A DNA stretch of 64,000 bases from Gracilimonas sp965227785. GTDB taxonomy: Bacteria; Bacteroidota; Rhodothermia; Balneolales; Balneolaceae. The stretch covers positions 1,178,001-1,242,000 of the forward strand of contig NZ_OZ245785.1 of assembly GCF_965227785.1 (NCBI RefSeq). The letters run 5' to 3'. The notes beneath the pieces are model-generated. The model was not told the DNA's origin, made no database searches, and worked only from the letters and a program-made list of their open reading frames with translations. A program made the position numbers and the translations under genes. Shown here piece after piece: positions 51,125-59,590 of the stretch; positions within the stretch are counted from its first letter, which is position 1; the number at the start of each line of letters is the position of its first letter.

Positions 51125-54100
51125 TTGAAATCACTTGAAGCCGTATTTGGCCCTAACTCTGCACTTGTAGAAGAATTATACGATCAATATAAAAATGAGC
51201 CGCAATCGGTTCCTGCCCACTGGAAGCGTTATTTTGATGAGCTCGAAGGCAAACCGGTAGACGCTACCGAGCCTGAAGAACTACAGCCATCTGAAAGTAC
51301 AACCACGGTTCCATCCAACGGCGCTGATACTGCTGAAGCTAAAAAAGCCCCGGCTAAAGAGCAGAAAAAGCCACAGAAAGATGTAGAGGCACCAAAGAAT
51401 GCCACACTTGAAAAAATAAAGGGCGTGGCTACCAAGATTGTAGAGAATATGGATGAGAGCCTGGAAGTACCCACAGCTACATCCCTTCGCGTGCTTCCGG
51501 TAAAAATGATGGTTGAAGATCGTACGATTATCAATCGTCATCTGCTTAAACGAAACGAACCCAAGGCTTCCTTTACCCATTTTATTGCCTGGGCAATTAT
51601 CAGGGCACTCAAGGAATTTCCAAACCTGAACAGTTCTTACCTGCCCAAAGACGGCAACCACTATCGGGTGGTGCCCGACTCTGTAAACCTCGGCGTTGCT
51701 GTTGACCTTGAAAGTAAAGACGGTTCACGGAACCTGGTGGTACCGAACATCAAGGGCGTTGACAAAATGAATTTCAAAGAGTTTTTGCATGCTTATGCAG
51801 AACTCATCGATAAAGCCCGGAATGGAAATCTTCAAATTGCAGATTTCCAGAACACGACCATCAGTATTACCAATCCGGGGACCATCGGAACCGTTTCATC
51901 GGTACCCCGACTGATGAAAACGCAAGGTGCTATTATTGCAACCGGTGCTATTGACTATCCTGCCGAGTACCGCGCCATGTCTAAGGATGTGCTCAATCAG
52001 CTGGGAGTCAGCAAAGTAATGACGGTGACTTCTACCTATGATCACCGTGTTATTCAGGGAGCAGAATCCGGTATGTTCCTTAAGAAAATGGATGACCTGC
52101 TCAGCGGTCAGGAAGATTTTTATGAGCAGATTTTTTCAGACCTTGATATCCCTTACGAGCCTCTCCCATACGGGCAGGATACCTATTCCGGTCCATTTGG
52201 AGGCGGGTCGCCTACCCTGGAACACGACAGCCGAGTTGTTGGCGTATGGCGCCTGATTAATATGTATCGCATGCGCGGACACGTACTTGCCGATCTTGAC
52301 CCCCTTGAAAAAGAGCCCGGCAAAAATCCGGAACTGGATCTGGAGTATTATGGATTGTCGTTGTGGGATCTGGATCGGGAGTTTTATTGTGGCGGTCTCG
52401 GAGGGAAAGAGCGTGCTACACTGCGTGAAATCATCAGCCTCCTCCGTGATACTTATTGCGGAAACATCGGTGTTGAGTATATGCACCTGCTGGACCTCGA
52501 AGAACGCAAGTGGCTTCGTGAATCCATGGAGTCTACCGGTAACAATGCTCAGCTCGAAAAAAATGACAAGCGGGAAATCCTGCATAAGCTGAATCAGGCG
52601 ATGGCTTTTGAAGAGTTTTTACACAAGAAGTACATCGGGCACAAACGGTTTTCTTTGGAAGGTGCAGATACCCTGATTCCAATGATTCACTTTATGCTGG
52701 AACGCGCAGGGGAACATGGAATTGAAAAGATGTTTATGGGCATGGCTCACCGCGGTCGCTTGAATATGCTGGTGAACATTATGAACAAACCGTATCACCG
52801 CGTATTTGCCGAATTTGAAGGAAATATTGATCCTGATTCTATTCAGGGTTCCGGTGATGTGAAATACCACCTGGGTGCTAAAGGGGTTCATAAAGCGGCC
52901 AATGGAGCAGAAATTGACCTCCAGCTCATGCCAAACCCTTCTCACCTCGAAGCGGTGAACCCTGTAGTTGAAGGTGCCGTGCGTGCCATGCAGGATCATC
53001 ACGAGCAAGAAGACCCAGCCAAACGAGTTGTTCCTGTGCTTATGCATGGTGATGCTGCTTTTGCCGGACAGGGTGTGGTTGCTGAAACACTGAATATGTC
53101 TCAGCTGGAGGGATACAAAACCGGCGGTACGATGCATATCATCATCAACAACCAAATCGGTTTCACCACGCTGCCAAAAGATGGCCGTTCAACAGAGTAT
53201 GCCTCTGATCTGGCCAAGATGATTCTTGCTCCAATCTTTCATGTAAATGGAGATACCCCGGAAGCAGCTGTTCATGCTATGAAAATGGCGCTCGATTACC
53301 GGCAGAAGTTTGGCAAGGATGTGATTATCGACCTTATAGGTTACCGAAAGCACGGTCACAACGAAGGTGACGAACCTGCTTTCACTCAACCGGGCATGTA
53401 TAAAGAAATTAACGACCATGCGCCGGTACGTGATCTTTACACTGAGCATCTTGTGAAAAACGGGGAGCTCACTAAAGAGGAAACTCAGCAGATTTTTGAT
53501 GAATTTGATCAACTGCTGCAGGAAGCTTTTGAGGACGCCAAAAAAGCACCAAACCTGGAAGTTACCGACAACCTCATTGACCGTACGGAAACACCTCAGG
53601 ACAAATGGAAAGCGTATCCGGATACCACTTATCCTGCAGAAGACCTAAAAGAAATTGCCGTTAAACTGAACACCGTACCCAAAGATTTTGATGCCAATCC
53701 AAAGTTGTTGAAGCAGCTGGCGAAAAGGGCAGAAATTGTTAACAACAATGAGAAGAAAATCGACTGGGGATTTGCTGAACTGCTGGGATTCGGCTCACTC
53801 CTTAAAACAGGTACTACTATCCGCCTTACCGGGCAGGATGTAGAGCGGGGAACCTTTTCTCACCGCCATGCCGTGTTACATGGAACGGAAACCAATCAGA
53901 AGTTTACACCGCTGAATAATCTCTCTGATGATCAGGCCAAGTTCCATGTCCACAATAGCCTGTTGAGTGAATTTGCGGCTCTTGGTTTTGAGTTCGGTTA
54001 CAGTGCCGAGAAGCTGGATGCATTGGTAATATGGGAAGCCCAGTTTGGTGATTTTGTCAACGGCGCCCAGGTTATTATCGACCAGTTTATTTCTTCAAGT

Positions 54101-54787
54101 GAAGCCAAATGGGGACAGAAAACAGCGCTGGTTATGAACCTGCCACACGGTTATGAAGGTCAGGGTCCGGAGCACTCCTCAGCCCGGCTTGAACGCTTCC
54201 TGCAACTTTGCGCAGAAGATAACATGCAGGTTATGAATCTGACTACGCCGGCTCAGTATTACCACATGCTGCGTCGACAGGCACTTCAGGAGAATAAGCG
54301 TCCTGCTATCCTGATGACACCGAAAAGCCTGTTGCGTCATCCAATGGCGACATCCAGCAGAGACGAACTTGCTGATGGTAAATTTCAGCCGTTCATTGTT
54401 GACAAAGACTTCACAGATCCAAAAGATTTGAAGCGCCTGGTTATCTGTTCCGGGAAAGTGTACTACGATCTTCTCAAGTATAGAAAAGAGCATGATATCG
54501 AAAACGTGGCCATTGCCCGACTGGAACAATTCTATCCTTTTGCGGACGATGAGATCCAGGAGCAGCTTCAAGACTTCACCAATGTAAAAGACATTGTGTG
54601 GTGTCAGGAAGAGCCCAAGAACATGGGTGCCTGGAACTTTGTAGCTCCGCGATTTATGGAGCTCCTGCAAGACGGACAGAAACTTAGCTACGCCGGCCGA
54701 CAGGCATCTGCTTCGCCCGCAGCGGGACAGAAGAAGATTCACGAAGCCGAGCAGAACAAGCTGATTGAGGATGCTTTGAAGGTTTAA
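51125..54787 (+). CDS. kgd: Fused 2-oxoglutarate dehydrogenase E2-E1 (Kgd-type, multifunctional)
   Basis: The 1220-aa protein has the domain order of mycobacterial Kgd/OdhA rather than plain SucA. There is a short E1-type N-terminus (FGPNSALVEELYDQYKNEPQ), an Ala/Lys/Pro/Glu linker (about 60-90), a succinyltransferase (E2) catalytic domain at about 95-340 ending STYDHRVIQGAESG with the catalytic His, and a full ThDP-dependent E1 from about 375: MAHRGRLNMLVN, GDAAFAGQGVVAETLNMSQL with the ThDP-Mg site, and GQDVERGTFSHRHAVLH. No lipoyl domain is visible, as in Kgd. The start is TTG at 51125: the in-frame codon three triplets upstream is TAA, so no earlier start exists. Oxidative decarboxylation of 2-oxoglutarate in the TCA cycle, in concert with lipoylated partners encoded elsewhere. 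A strong terminator follows. Confidence 0.94.
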   Translation: MKSLEAVFGPNSALVEELYDQYKNEPQSVPAHWKRYFDELEGKPVDATEPEELQPSESTTTVPSNGADTAEAKKAPAKEQKKPQKDVEAPKNATLEKIKGVATKIVENMDESLEVPTATSLRVLPVKMMVEDRTIINRHLLKRNEPKASFTHFIAWAIIRALKEFPNLNSSYLPKDGNHYRVVPDSVNLGVAVDLESKDGSRNLVVPNIKGVDKMNFKEFLHAYAELIDKARNGNLQIADFQNTTISITNPGTIGTVSSVPRLMKTQGAIIATGAIDYPAEYRAMSKDVLNQLGVSKVMTVTSTYDHRVIQGAESGMFLKKMDDLLSGQEDFYEQIFSDLDIPYEPLPYGQDTYSGPFGGGSPTLEHDSRVVGVWRLINMYRMRGHVLADLDPLEKEPGKNPELDLEYYGLSLWDLDREFYCGGLGGKERATLREIISLLRDTYCGNIGVEYMHLLDLEERKWLRESMESTGNNAQLEKNDKREILHKLNQAMAFEEFLHKKYIGHKRFSLEGADTLIPMIHFMLERAGEHGIEKMFMGMAHRGRLNMLVNIMNKPYHRVFAEFEGNIDPDSIQGSGDVKYHLGAKGVHKAANGAEIDLQLMPNPSHLEAVNPVVEGAVRAMQDHHEQEDPAKRVVPVLMHGDAAFAGQGVVAETLNMSQLEGYKTGGTMHIIINNQIGFTTLPKDGRSTEYASDLAKMILAPIFHVNGDTPEAAVHAMKMALDYRQKFGKDVIIDLIGYRKHGHNEGDEPAFTQPGMYKEINDHAPVRDLYTEHLVKNGELTKEETQQIFDEFDQLLQEAFEDAKKAPNLEVTDNLIDRTETPQDKWKAYPDTTYPAEDLKEIAVKLNTVPKDFDANPKLLKQLAKRAEIVNNNEKKIDWGFAELLGFGSLLKTGTTIRLTGQDVERGTFSHRHAVLHGTETNQKFTPLNNLSDDQAKFHVHNSLLSEFAALGFEFGYSAEKLDALVIWEAQFGDFVNGAQVIIDQFISSSEAKWGQKTALVMNLPHGYEGQGPEHSSARLERFLQLCAEDNMQVMNLTTPAQYYHMLRRQALQENKRPAILMTPKSLLRHPMATSSRDELADGKFQPFIVDKDFTDPKDLKRLVICSGKVYYDLLKYRKEHDIENVAIARLEQFYPFADDEIQEQLQDFTNVKDIVWCQEEPKNMGAWNFVAPRFMELLQDGQKLSYAGRQASASPAAGQKKIHEAEQNKLIEDALKV

Positions 54788-54807
54788 ATCATCTTTAACC
54801 TATATCA

Positions 54808-54836
54808 AAAGCCCGTTGAGTTGATCAACGGGCTTT
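54808..54836 (+). terminator. Terminator of the kgd-like gene
   Basis: AAAGCCCGTTGA and TCAACGGGCTTT form a 12-bp perfect stem with a 5-base loop, followed by TTTTA. Confidence 0.94.
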
Positions 54837-54898
54837 TTTATTGAAATCTATCTTTCGGGAAATTACTTTGGGAAAACATCCAAAGAAAAACACACTAT

Positions 54899-55489
54899 AT
54901 GGCTAAAGCGACCTCAGTAGAATCATACATCGATAAGCATGAGAAATGGGAAAAGAGCCTGAGCCATCTTCATTCATTAATCTCAAAAACTGAACTGGAA
55001 CAGTCTATTAAGTGGGGACAGCCTGTTTACTCTTTAAATGGCAAGAATGTGGTAGGAATAGGTGCCTTTAAAGAACATTTTGGGCTTTGGTTTTTTAACG
55101 GCGCTTTGCTGAACGACCCCGATGGATATCTTCATAATGCACAGGAAGGAAAAACCAAAGCCATGCGTCAGCTCCGGTTTCATTCTTTTGAAGATATCGA
55201 TGCAACCGTGGTAAATGAGTTTCTGCATCAGGCTATAGAAAATCAAAAAGCCGGAAAAGAGGTCGAGATTGATATAAACAGAAAACCTGACATTCCGCCC
55301 CTGCTGGCTACTGCTTTTTCAGAAGATGAAGACTTAAAAACAAAGTTCGATGAACTAACTCCGGGGCGACAGCGGGAATATGCCCAGTACATTTCGGATG
55401 CCAAACAGGAAGCCACCAAACAGCGACGTCTTGATAAAATCATCCCGATGATAAAGCAAGGAATGGGGTTGAATGATAAGTATCAGTAA
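54899..55489 (+). CDS. YdeI/OmdA-family protein
   Basis: The 196-aa cytoplasmic protein has the DUF1801 fold (LISKTELEQSIKWGQPVYSL, then VVGIGAFKEHFGLWFFNGAL) followed by the OmdA-type C-terminal helical part (LLATAFSEDEDLKTKFDELT, PGRQREYAQYISDAKQEATK, ending RLDKIIPMIKQG). This order is typical of YdeI/OmpD-associated proteins. Function is not established. It is read alone, about 60 bases after the kgd terminator. Confidence 0.9.
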   Translation: MAKATSVESYIDKHEKWEKSLSHLHSLISKTELEQSIKWGQPVYSLNGKNVVGIGAFKEHFGLWFFNGALLNDPDGYLHNAQEGKTKAMRQLRFHSFEDIDATVVNEFLHQAIENQKAGKEVEIDINRKPDIPPLLATAFSEDEDLKTKFDELTPGRQREYAQYISDAKQEATKQRRLDKIIPMIKQGMGLNDKYQ

Positions 55490-55503
55490 TGAGCGTATAG
55501 ATG

Positions 55504-55893
55504 TTATAACTCATACTCAAATTCGTAGAAATGCTTTCCATCTTCAATATTGATGGTCATAGTACCCGTTAAATCTTCCAGTTCACCGGTGCCTGAATCC
55601 GGAACTACTTCCAGAATTAACCGATCTGCTCCCTTATCCATGATCCCATAATGCTGCAAAACAAAGCTTCCTTCCTTACCGGATAACTCTCCGGTCACTT
55701 GTTCTATTGCCACATACCCGGCTGATCCTTTCACGGGAGTCATTGCACTCAGCATCTCCCCTTTACTGGTGGCGTTCAGTTCACCAGAAAAGGTTTTATC
55801 GATCGACATTCGGTTCAGTGAAATGCCTTTTTGTCCATTAGCATAGCCTTCGATCGGATTCAGCTTTACCTCAAATTCTCCGGTAATCTTCAT
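55504..55893 (-). CDS. DUF3224 domain-containing protein
   Basis: The 129-aa protein starts MKITGEFEVKLNPIE and continues with SIDKTFSGELNATSKGEMLS, GSAGYVAIEQVTGELSGKEG, SFVLQHYGIM and LEDLTGTMTINIEDGKHFYE. This is the DUF3224 pattern, a small beta barrel related to allene-oxide-cyclase-like folds. Function unknown. It shares four bases with the membrane protein gene upstream (ATGA). Confidence 0.87.
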   Translation of the reverse strand: MKITGEFEVKLNPIEGYANGQKGISLNRMSIDKTFSGELNATSKGEMLSAMTPVKGSAGYVAIEQVTGELSGKEGSFVLQHYGIMDKGADRLILEVVPDSGTGELEDLTGTMTINIEDGKHFYEFEYEL

Positions 55894-56315
55894 GAATCCT
55901 CGCTTTGAAATTTTTCGGCTAACACAACCCCGAGGTAAGCCATTGGAATATACGCCCCAACTATATCCACAACATTAAACCATAGTGGCGCCGGCAACAT
56001 AGCCACATTGGCAATTCCTCCTATCAAAAAGAAAGCACCTACGCCCAGCGCCCATTTCTTTTGGGCTGATGAGGCTATAGATGCTGTTAATAATGCCCCC
56101 ACAAAAGTACCGAGTGCGTGAGCTAAAAACGGCATTAAAAAATTAATGGGCTTGAACAGATGCATGGACTCCTGTAATCCCTCCATGGTAGTCACATCTG
56201 CTCCGGCCGGTGGCGGAATGATGGAACCACTGACCATAATAATTCCCATGTTTACAAATCCCCCCACCACAAGTCCGGTGATAAGAGCAAGTATATTTCT
56301 GACGATTGGTTTCAT
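55890..56315 (-). CDS. Small integral membrane protein, four predicted helices
   Basis: The 141-aa protein has helices near residues 6-30 (ILALITGLVVGGFVNMGIIM), 55-80 (PINFLMPFLAHALGTFVGAL), 87-108 (KWALGVGAFFLIGGIANVAM) and 112-133 (FNVVDIVGAYIPMAYLGVVL). Its pattern is like small membrane proteins found beside DUF3224 or DoxX-type genes, but I do not assign a family. It is the first gene of a coupled pair with the DUF3224 gene. Confidence 0.78.
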   Translation of the reverse strand: MKPIVRNILALITGLVVGGFVNMGIIMVSGSIIPPPAGADVTTMEGLQESMHLFKPINFLMPFLAHALGTFVGALLTASIASSAQKKWALGVGAFFLIGGIANVAMLPAPLWFNVVDIVGAYIPMAYLGVVLAEKFQSEDS

Positions 56316-56374
56316 ATCTATTTCTTTAATGTACTGGAAGACAGAAGATTATACTGAAACCAAAAGGCAATAAA

Positions 56375-56404
56375 AAACCCTGCACAACTAAATGTGCAGG
56401 GTTT
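56375..56404 (-). terminator. Terminator of groEL
   Basis: AAACCCTGCACA and TGTGCAGGGTTT form a 12-bp perfect stem with a 6-base loop. On the minus strand it is followed by TTTATTG. It lies 36 bases after the groEL stop codon. Confidence 0.93.
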
Positions 56405-56439
56405 CTAAATCTTGTCTGAGATTTATGAGGGGTGATGAT

Positions 56440-58110
56440 TTACATCATTCCGCCCATGCCTCCCATTCCTGGCATTCCGCCGCCCATGCCACCTGGCATG
56501 CCGCCTCCGCCGTTGTCATCGTCGTCGCCTTTAGAAGGCTTCTCCGAGATCACAGCTTCGGTAGTCAGCATCAATCCGGAAACAGAAGCAGCATTTTGCA
56601 GCGCTGTTCTGGTTACTTTGGTAGGATCGATCACGCCTGACTCGATGAGGTCTTCGTACACTTCGGTACGGGCGTTGTATCCAAAAGAACCTTTACCATC
56701 AAGCACTTTCTGTACTACAATGGCACCTTCAGCACCTGCGTTATTTGCAATAGTGCGGAGCGGAGCTTCAAGAGCTCTTCGGATAATCTGGACACCAACA
56801 TTTTCGTCATCATTGGCTCCCTTAATTTTATCAAGAGCAGCAATGGTTCTCAGTAACGCTACACCACCACCGGGTACAATACCCTCTTCAACAGCAGCAC
56901 GTGTTGCATGTAAAGCATCCTCTACGCGGGCTTTCTTCTCTTTCATTTCAACTTCAGAAGCAGCTCCGATATAAAGAACAGCAACACCACCGGCTAATTT
57001 AGCCTTGCGCTCTTGCAGCTTCTCGATATCGTAATCAGAAGTAGAATTTTCAATTTGCGAAGAAATCTGATTTACTCTTGCTTTGATATCGTCATCCTTG
57101 CCGTTACCATCAACAATAGTAGTATTGTCTTTATCAATAGTAATGCGGGAAGCTTTACCGAGGAAGTCAAGCGTAGCATTTTCAAGCTTGTATCCGCGCT
57201 CTTCAGAAATCACGGTACCACCGGTTAGAATAGCGATGTCTTCCAGCATTTGCTTACGACGGTCGCCAAAGCCAGGAGCCTTAACAGCTGCAATCTTCAG
57301 AGAACCACGCAGCTTATTAACTACCAATGTAGCTAATGCTTCGCCTTCAATATCTTCAGCAATAATCAGAAGCGGATTACCACCCTGAACTACTTTCTCA
57401 AGAATTGGAAGCAGATCTTTCATCGCAGAAATCTTCTTGTCGAAAATCAGGATGTACGGATCTTCCATTTCGGTAACCATCTTCTCAGAATCGGTTACGA
57501 AATATGGAGAAAGGTATCCGCGGTCAAACTGCATACCTTCTACTGTTTCGAGATAGGTTTCCGTTCCTTTGGCTTCTTCAACAGTGATAACACCATCTTT
57601 ACCAACTTTTTCCATCGCATCCGCAATAAGGTTGCCAATGAATTCATCGTTGTTGGCAGAAATAGTACCGATTTGAGCGATCTCTTTACGGTCGTCAATG
57701 TCGCGACTCATTTTAGCGAGATCTTCAACAATAGCCTTAACCGCTTTTTCGATTCCGGACTTAAGATCCATTGGGTTTGCACCCGCAGTTACATTTTTCA
57801 GGCCTTCGCTTAAAATGGCTTGTGCAAGAACCGTAGCTGTAGTTGTACCATCACCGGCGTTATCGCTGGTTTTGGAAGCAACCTCTTTAACCATTTGGGC
57901 GCCCATGTTCTGAACCTTGTCGGACAACTCGATTTCTTTTGCAACAGTAACACCATCTTTGGTTACTGTTGGAGCTCCGAATGATTTCTCAATAACAACA
58001 TTGCGTCCACGAGGACCAAGCGTAACTTTAACAGCATTGGCGAGCTTGTCAACGCCTTTCTTTAACGCGTCGCGAGCTTCTATATCGTAGTGAACTAACT
58101 TAGCAGACAT
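56440..58110 (-). CDS. groEL: Chaperonin GroEL (Hsp60)
   Basis: The 556-aa ATP-dependent folding chamber subunit starts MSAKLVHYDIEARDALKKGV. Visible motifs: TLGPRGRNVVIEKSFGAPTV, the ATP-binding GDGTTTATVLAQAI near residue 86, the apical-domain start FDRGYLSPYFVTD, ALHATRAAVEEGIVPGGGVA, and the flexible C-terminal tail rich in Gly-Gly-Met. It follows groES by 49 bases in one operon. No CIRCE operator is visible upstream of groES. Confidence 0.98.
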   Translation of the reverse strand: MSAKLVHYDIEARDALKKGVDKLANAVKVTLGPRGRNVVIEKSFGAPTVTKDGVTVAKEIELSDKVQNMGAQMVKEVASKTSDNAGDGTTTATVLAQAILSEGLKNVTAGANPMDLKSGIEKAVKAIVEDLAKMSRDIDDRKEIAQIGTISANNDEFIGNLIADAMEKVGKDGVITVEEAKGTETYLETVEGMQFDRGYLSPYFVTDSEKMVTEMEDPYILIFDKKISAMKDLLPILEKVVQGGNPLLIIAEDIEGEALATLVVNKLRGSLKIAAVKAPGFGDRRKQMLEDIAILTGGTVISEERGYKLENATLDFLGKASRITIDKDNTTIVDGNGKDDDIKARVNQISSQIENSTSDYDIEKLQERKAKLAGGVAVLYIGAASEVEMKEKKARVEDALHATRAAVEEGIVPGGGVALLRTIAALDKIKGANDDENVGVQIIRRALEAPLRTIANNAGAEGAIVVQKVLDGKGSFGYNARTEVYEDLIESGVIDPTKVTRTALQNAASVSGLMLTTEAVISEKPSKGDDDDNGGGGMPGGMGGGMPGMGGMGGMM

Positions 58111-58159
58111 AATTATCTATAATTTTAAGTTTGTGATTTAATTCTTTTAAAAAGGTGGG

Positions 58160-58447
58160 TTACGAAACGATTCCCATAATATCAGATTCGCGCATAATCA
58201 GGTACTCTTCTCCATCCAGAGTTACTTCTGTACCTGCATATTTACCGTAAAGAACTTTATCGCCTTCTTTAACGGTCATTTCAATTTTGTTGCCGTTTTC
58301 CACTTTTCCGGCACCTACCGCTTTTACAGTACCCTGCTGCGGTTTTTCTTTAGCCGTATCGGGAATGATAATACCTGAGCTGGTTTTCTCTTCGGCAGGT
58401 TCTGCCTGTACCAACACACGGTCGCCTAAAGGTTGAATCTTAGCCAT
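58160..58447 (-). CDS. groES: Co-chaperonin GroES (Hsp10)
   Basis: I start this gene at ATG 58447 (MAKIQPLGDRVLVQAEP), giving the normal 95 aa. The open frame extends back to 58552, but those 35 residues are not part of any GroES I know. Family motifs are present: GDRVLVQ, the mobile loop EEKTSSGIIIPDTAKEKPQQ, and KVLYGKYAGTEVTLDGEEYL. First gene of the groES-groEL operon. Confidence 0.97.
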   Translation of the reverse strand: MAKIQPLGDRVLVQAEPAEEKTSSGIIIPDTAKEKPQQGTVKAVGAGKVENGNKIEMTVKEGDKVLYGKYAGTEVTLDGEEYLIMRESDIMGIVS

Positions 58448-58614
58448 TTTTATGACTCCTGTTAGTTTTAGTTTATGGTTAAATTTCTTTCTGAGGTCAA
58501 GCCTCTTCATTTCCGATACTTGTAGTGCAAGTTCCGTACCAAACGATATCAAAATTTAAAAGGACTACTTTATTGCATCCTTTTAGCCATATTTAGGAAG
58601 GAAGGGGTGCCCGG

Positions 58615-59388
58615 TTAAGATAACTTGTCAGTCTGCTCGAGATGCTCTGCCAACTTTGCATAGGTTTCGGGAGACCAGTGGTCGGCCCTGTCATCAAAAT
58701 TAAAACCATCAGGAAGGTCATCTCCCAACACCGGTTTTAGGGAGTTGCTGAGTTTTTTTCGGCGCTGGTTAAAAGCCGTTCGTACTACTTCTTTTATTTT
58801 CTCATCCGAAACCGTGAGGGGCTCTTTATCGAAGGTAAGCTTGATAACAGAACTGGTAACTTTGGGAGGAGGAGAAAAGGATTGCGCCGGAACGTCAAAC
58901 AATAACTCCGGCGAACAAAATAGCTGCGTTTGAACACTTAATATTCCGTATTGTTTGGAGGAAGGATCCGCCACCAGTCGTTCAGCAACCTCTTTTTGCA
59001 TCATCAATGTAGCCTCCGTAAAAAGCCGGCGATGTTCTAACAGGTCAAATAAAATGGGAGAAGTGATATAATAAGGAAGATTACCAACTACGATATTCTT
59101 CTTATCGGGATCGATTACTCCCTTCCAGTTCACTTTCAGAATGTCATTTTGGTGAACTGTCAGATCCTCGAACTTTTCATTTAGCACTTCCACAGCCCGC
59201 TGATCAATCTCAATTGCATGAACATCATCACATCCGGAAAGAAGCCATTTTGTTAAAGCACCGGTACCGGGGCCGATTTCTATAATCCGATCGGCTTTAC
59301 CTGCAACAATGGCATCTATGATTTTGAATATGATGCTATTGTCAGTTAAAAAATGCTGACCCAGACTTTTCTTGGTTCTAAAAGACAT
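58615..59388 (-). CDS. rsmA: 16S rRNA dimethyladenosine transferase
   Basis: Methylates two adenosines in the 3' hairpin of 16S rRNA (A1518 and A1519). The 257-aa protein has the KsgA layout: KSLGQHFLTDNSIIFKIID, SAM-binding IIEIGPGTGALTKWLL near residue 35, motif IV VVGNLPYYITSPI and a C-terminal helical domain (EVVRTAFNQRRKKLSNSLKP). Read alone, divergent from the 7TM-HD gene. Historical name ksgA. Confidence 0.97.
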   Translation of the reverse strand: MSFRTKKSLGQHFLTDNSIIFKIIDAIVAGKADRIIEIGPGTGALTKWLLSGCDDVHAIEIDQRAVEVLNEKFEDLTVHQNDILKVNWKGVIDPDKKNIVVGNLPYYITSPILFDLLEHRRLFTEATLMMQKEVAERLVADPSSKQYGILSVQTQLFCSPELLFDVPAQSFSPPPKVTSSVIKLTFDKEPLTVSDEKIKEVVRTAFNQRRKKLSNSLKPVLGDDLPDGFNFDDRADHWSPETYAKLAEHLEQTDKLS

Positions 59389-59467
59389 TCAGTAGATTGA
59401 CGGTTCACGGTTGATCAAAGGTTGTGCTTCCTGCATCGAAAGTCAAAATTAATATCTGGGGTGAATT

Positions 59468-59495
59468 CTGGTCACTGGTCGCTGGTCGCTGGTCA
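59468..59495. repeat. Four tandem copies of a 7-base unit
   Basis: CTGGTCA, CTGGTCG, CTGGTCG, CTGGTCA follow each other without gaps in the 200-base space between divergent rsmA and the 7TM-HD gene. Nearby, at 59400-59414, ACGGTTCACGGTTGA is a second short direct repeat. Such heptamer arrays are prone to length change by slippage. Confidence 0.8.
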
Positions 59496-59590
59496 AACAA
59501 TATCAGATCACAGTAAACTGCAAAAAGATTTGTAAATTAACTGACGCTTGGTATACTTCTAACTAAGTAAATTCTCATACAATTACTTTA

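Noticed and set aside
56432..56974. 180-codon open frame opposite groEL, rich in Pro and Ser.
   Set aside because: Mirror of the Gly-Gly-Met tail and conserved groEL codons; no independent signs of coding.
58518..58532. ACTTG-tagtg-CAAGT dyad upstream of groES as a heat-shock operator.
   Set aside because: Only five base pairs and unlike CIRCE or the grpE dyad; too weak to list.
58448..58552. N-terminal extension of GroES.
   Set aside because: The 35 extra residues lie before the universal MAxIxPLGDRV start and are most likely leader RNA.
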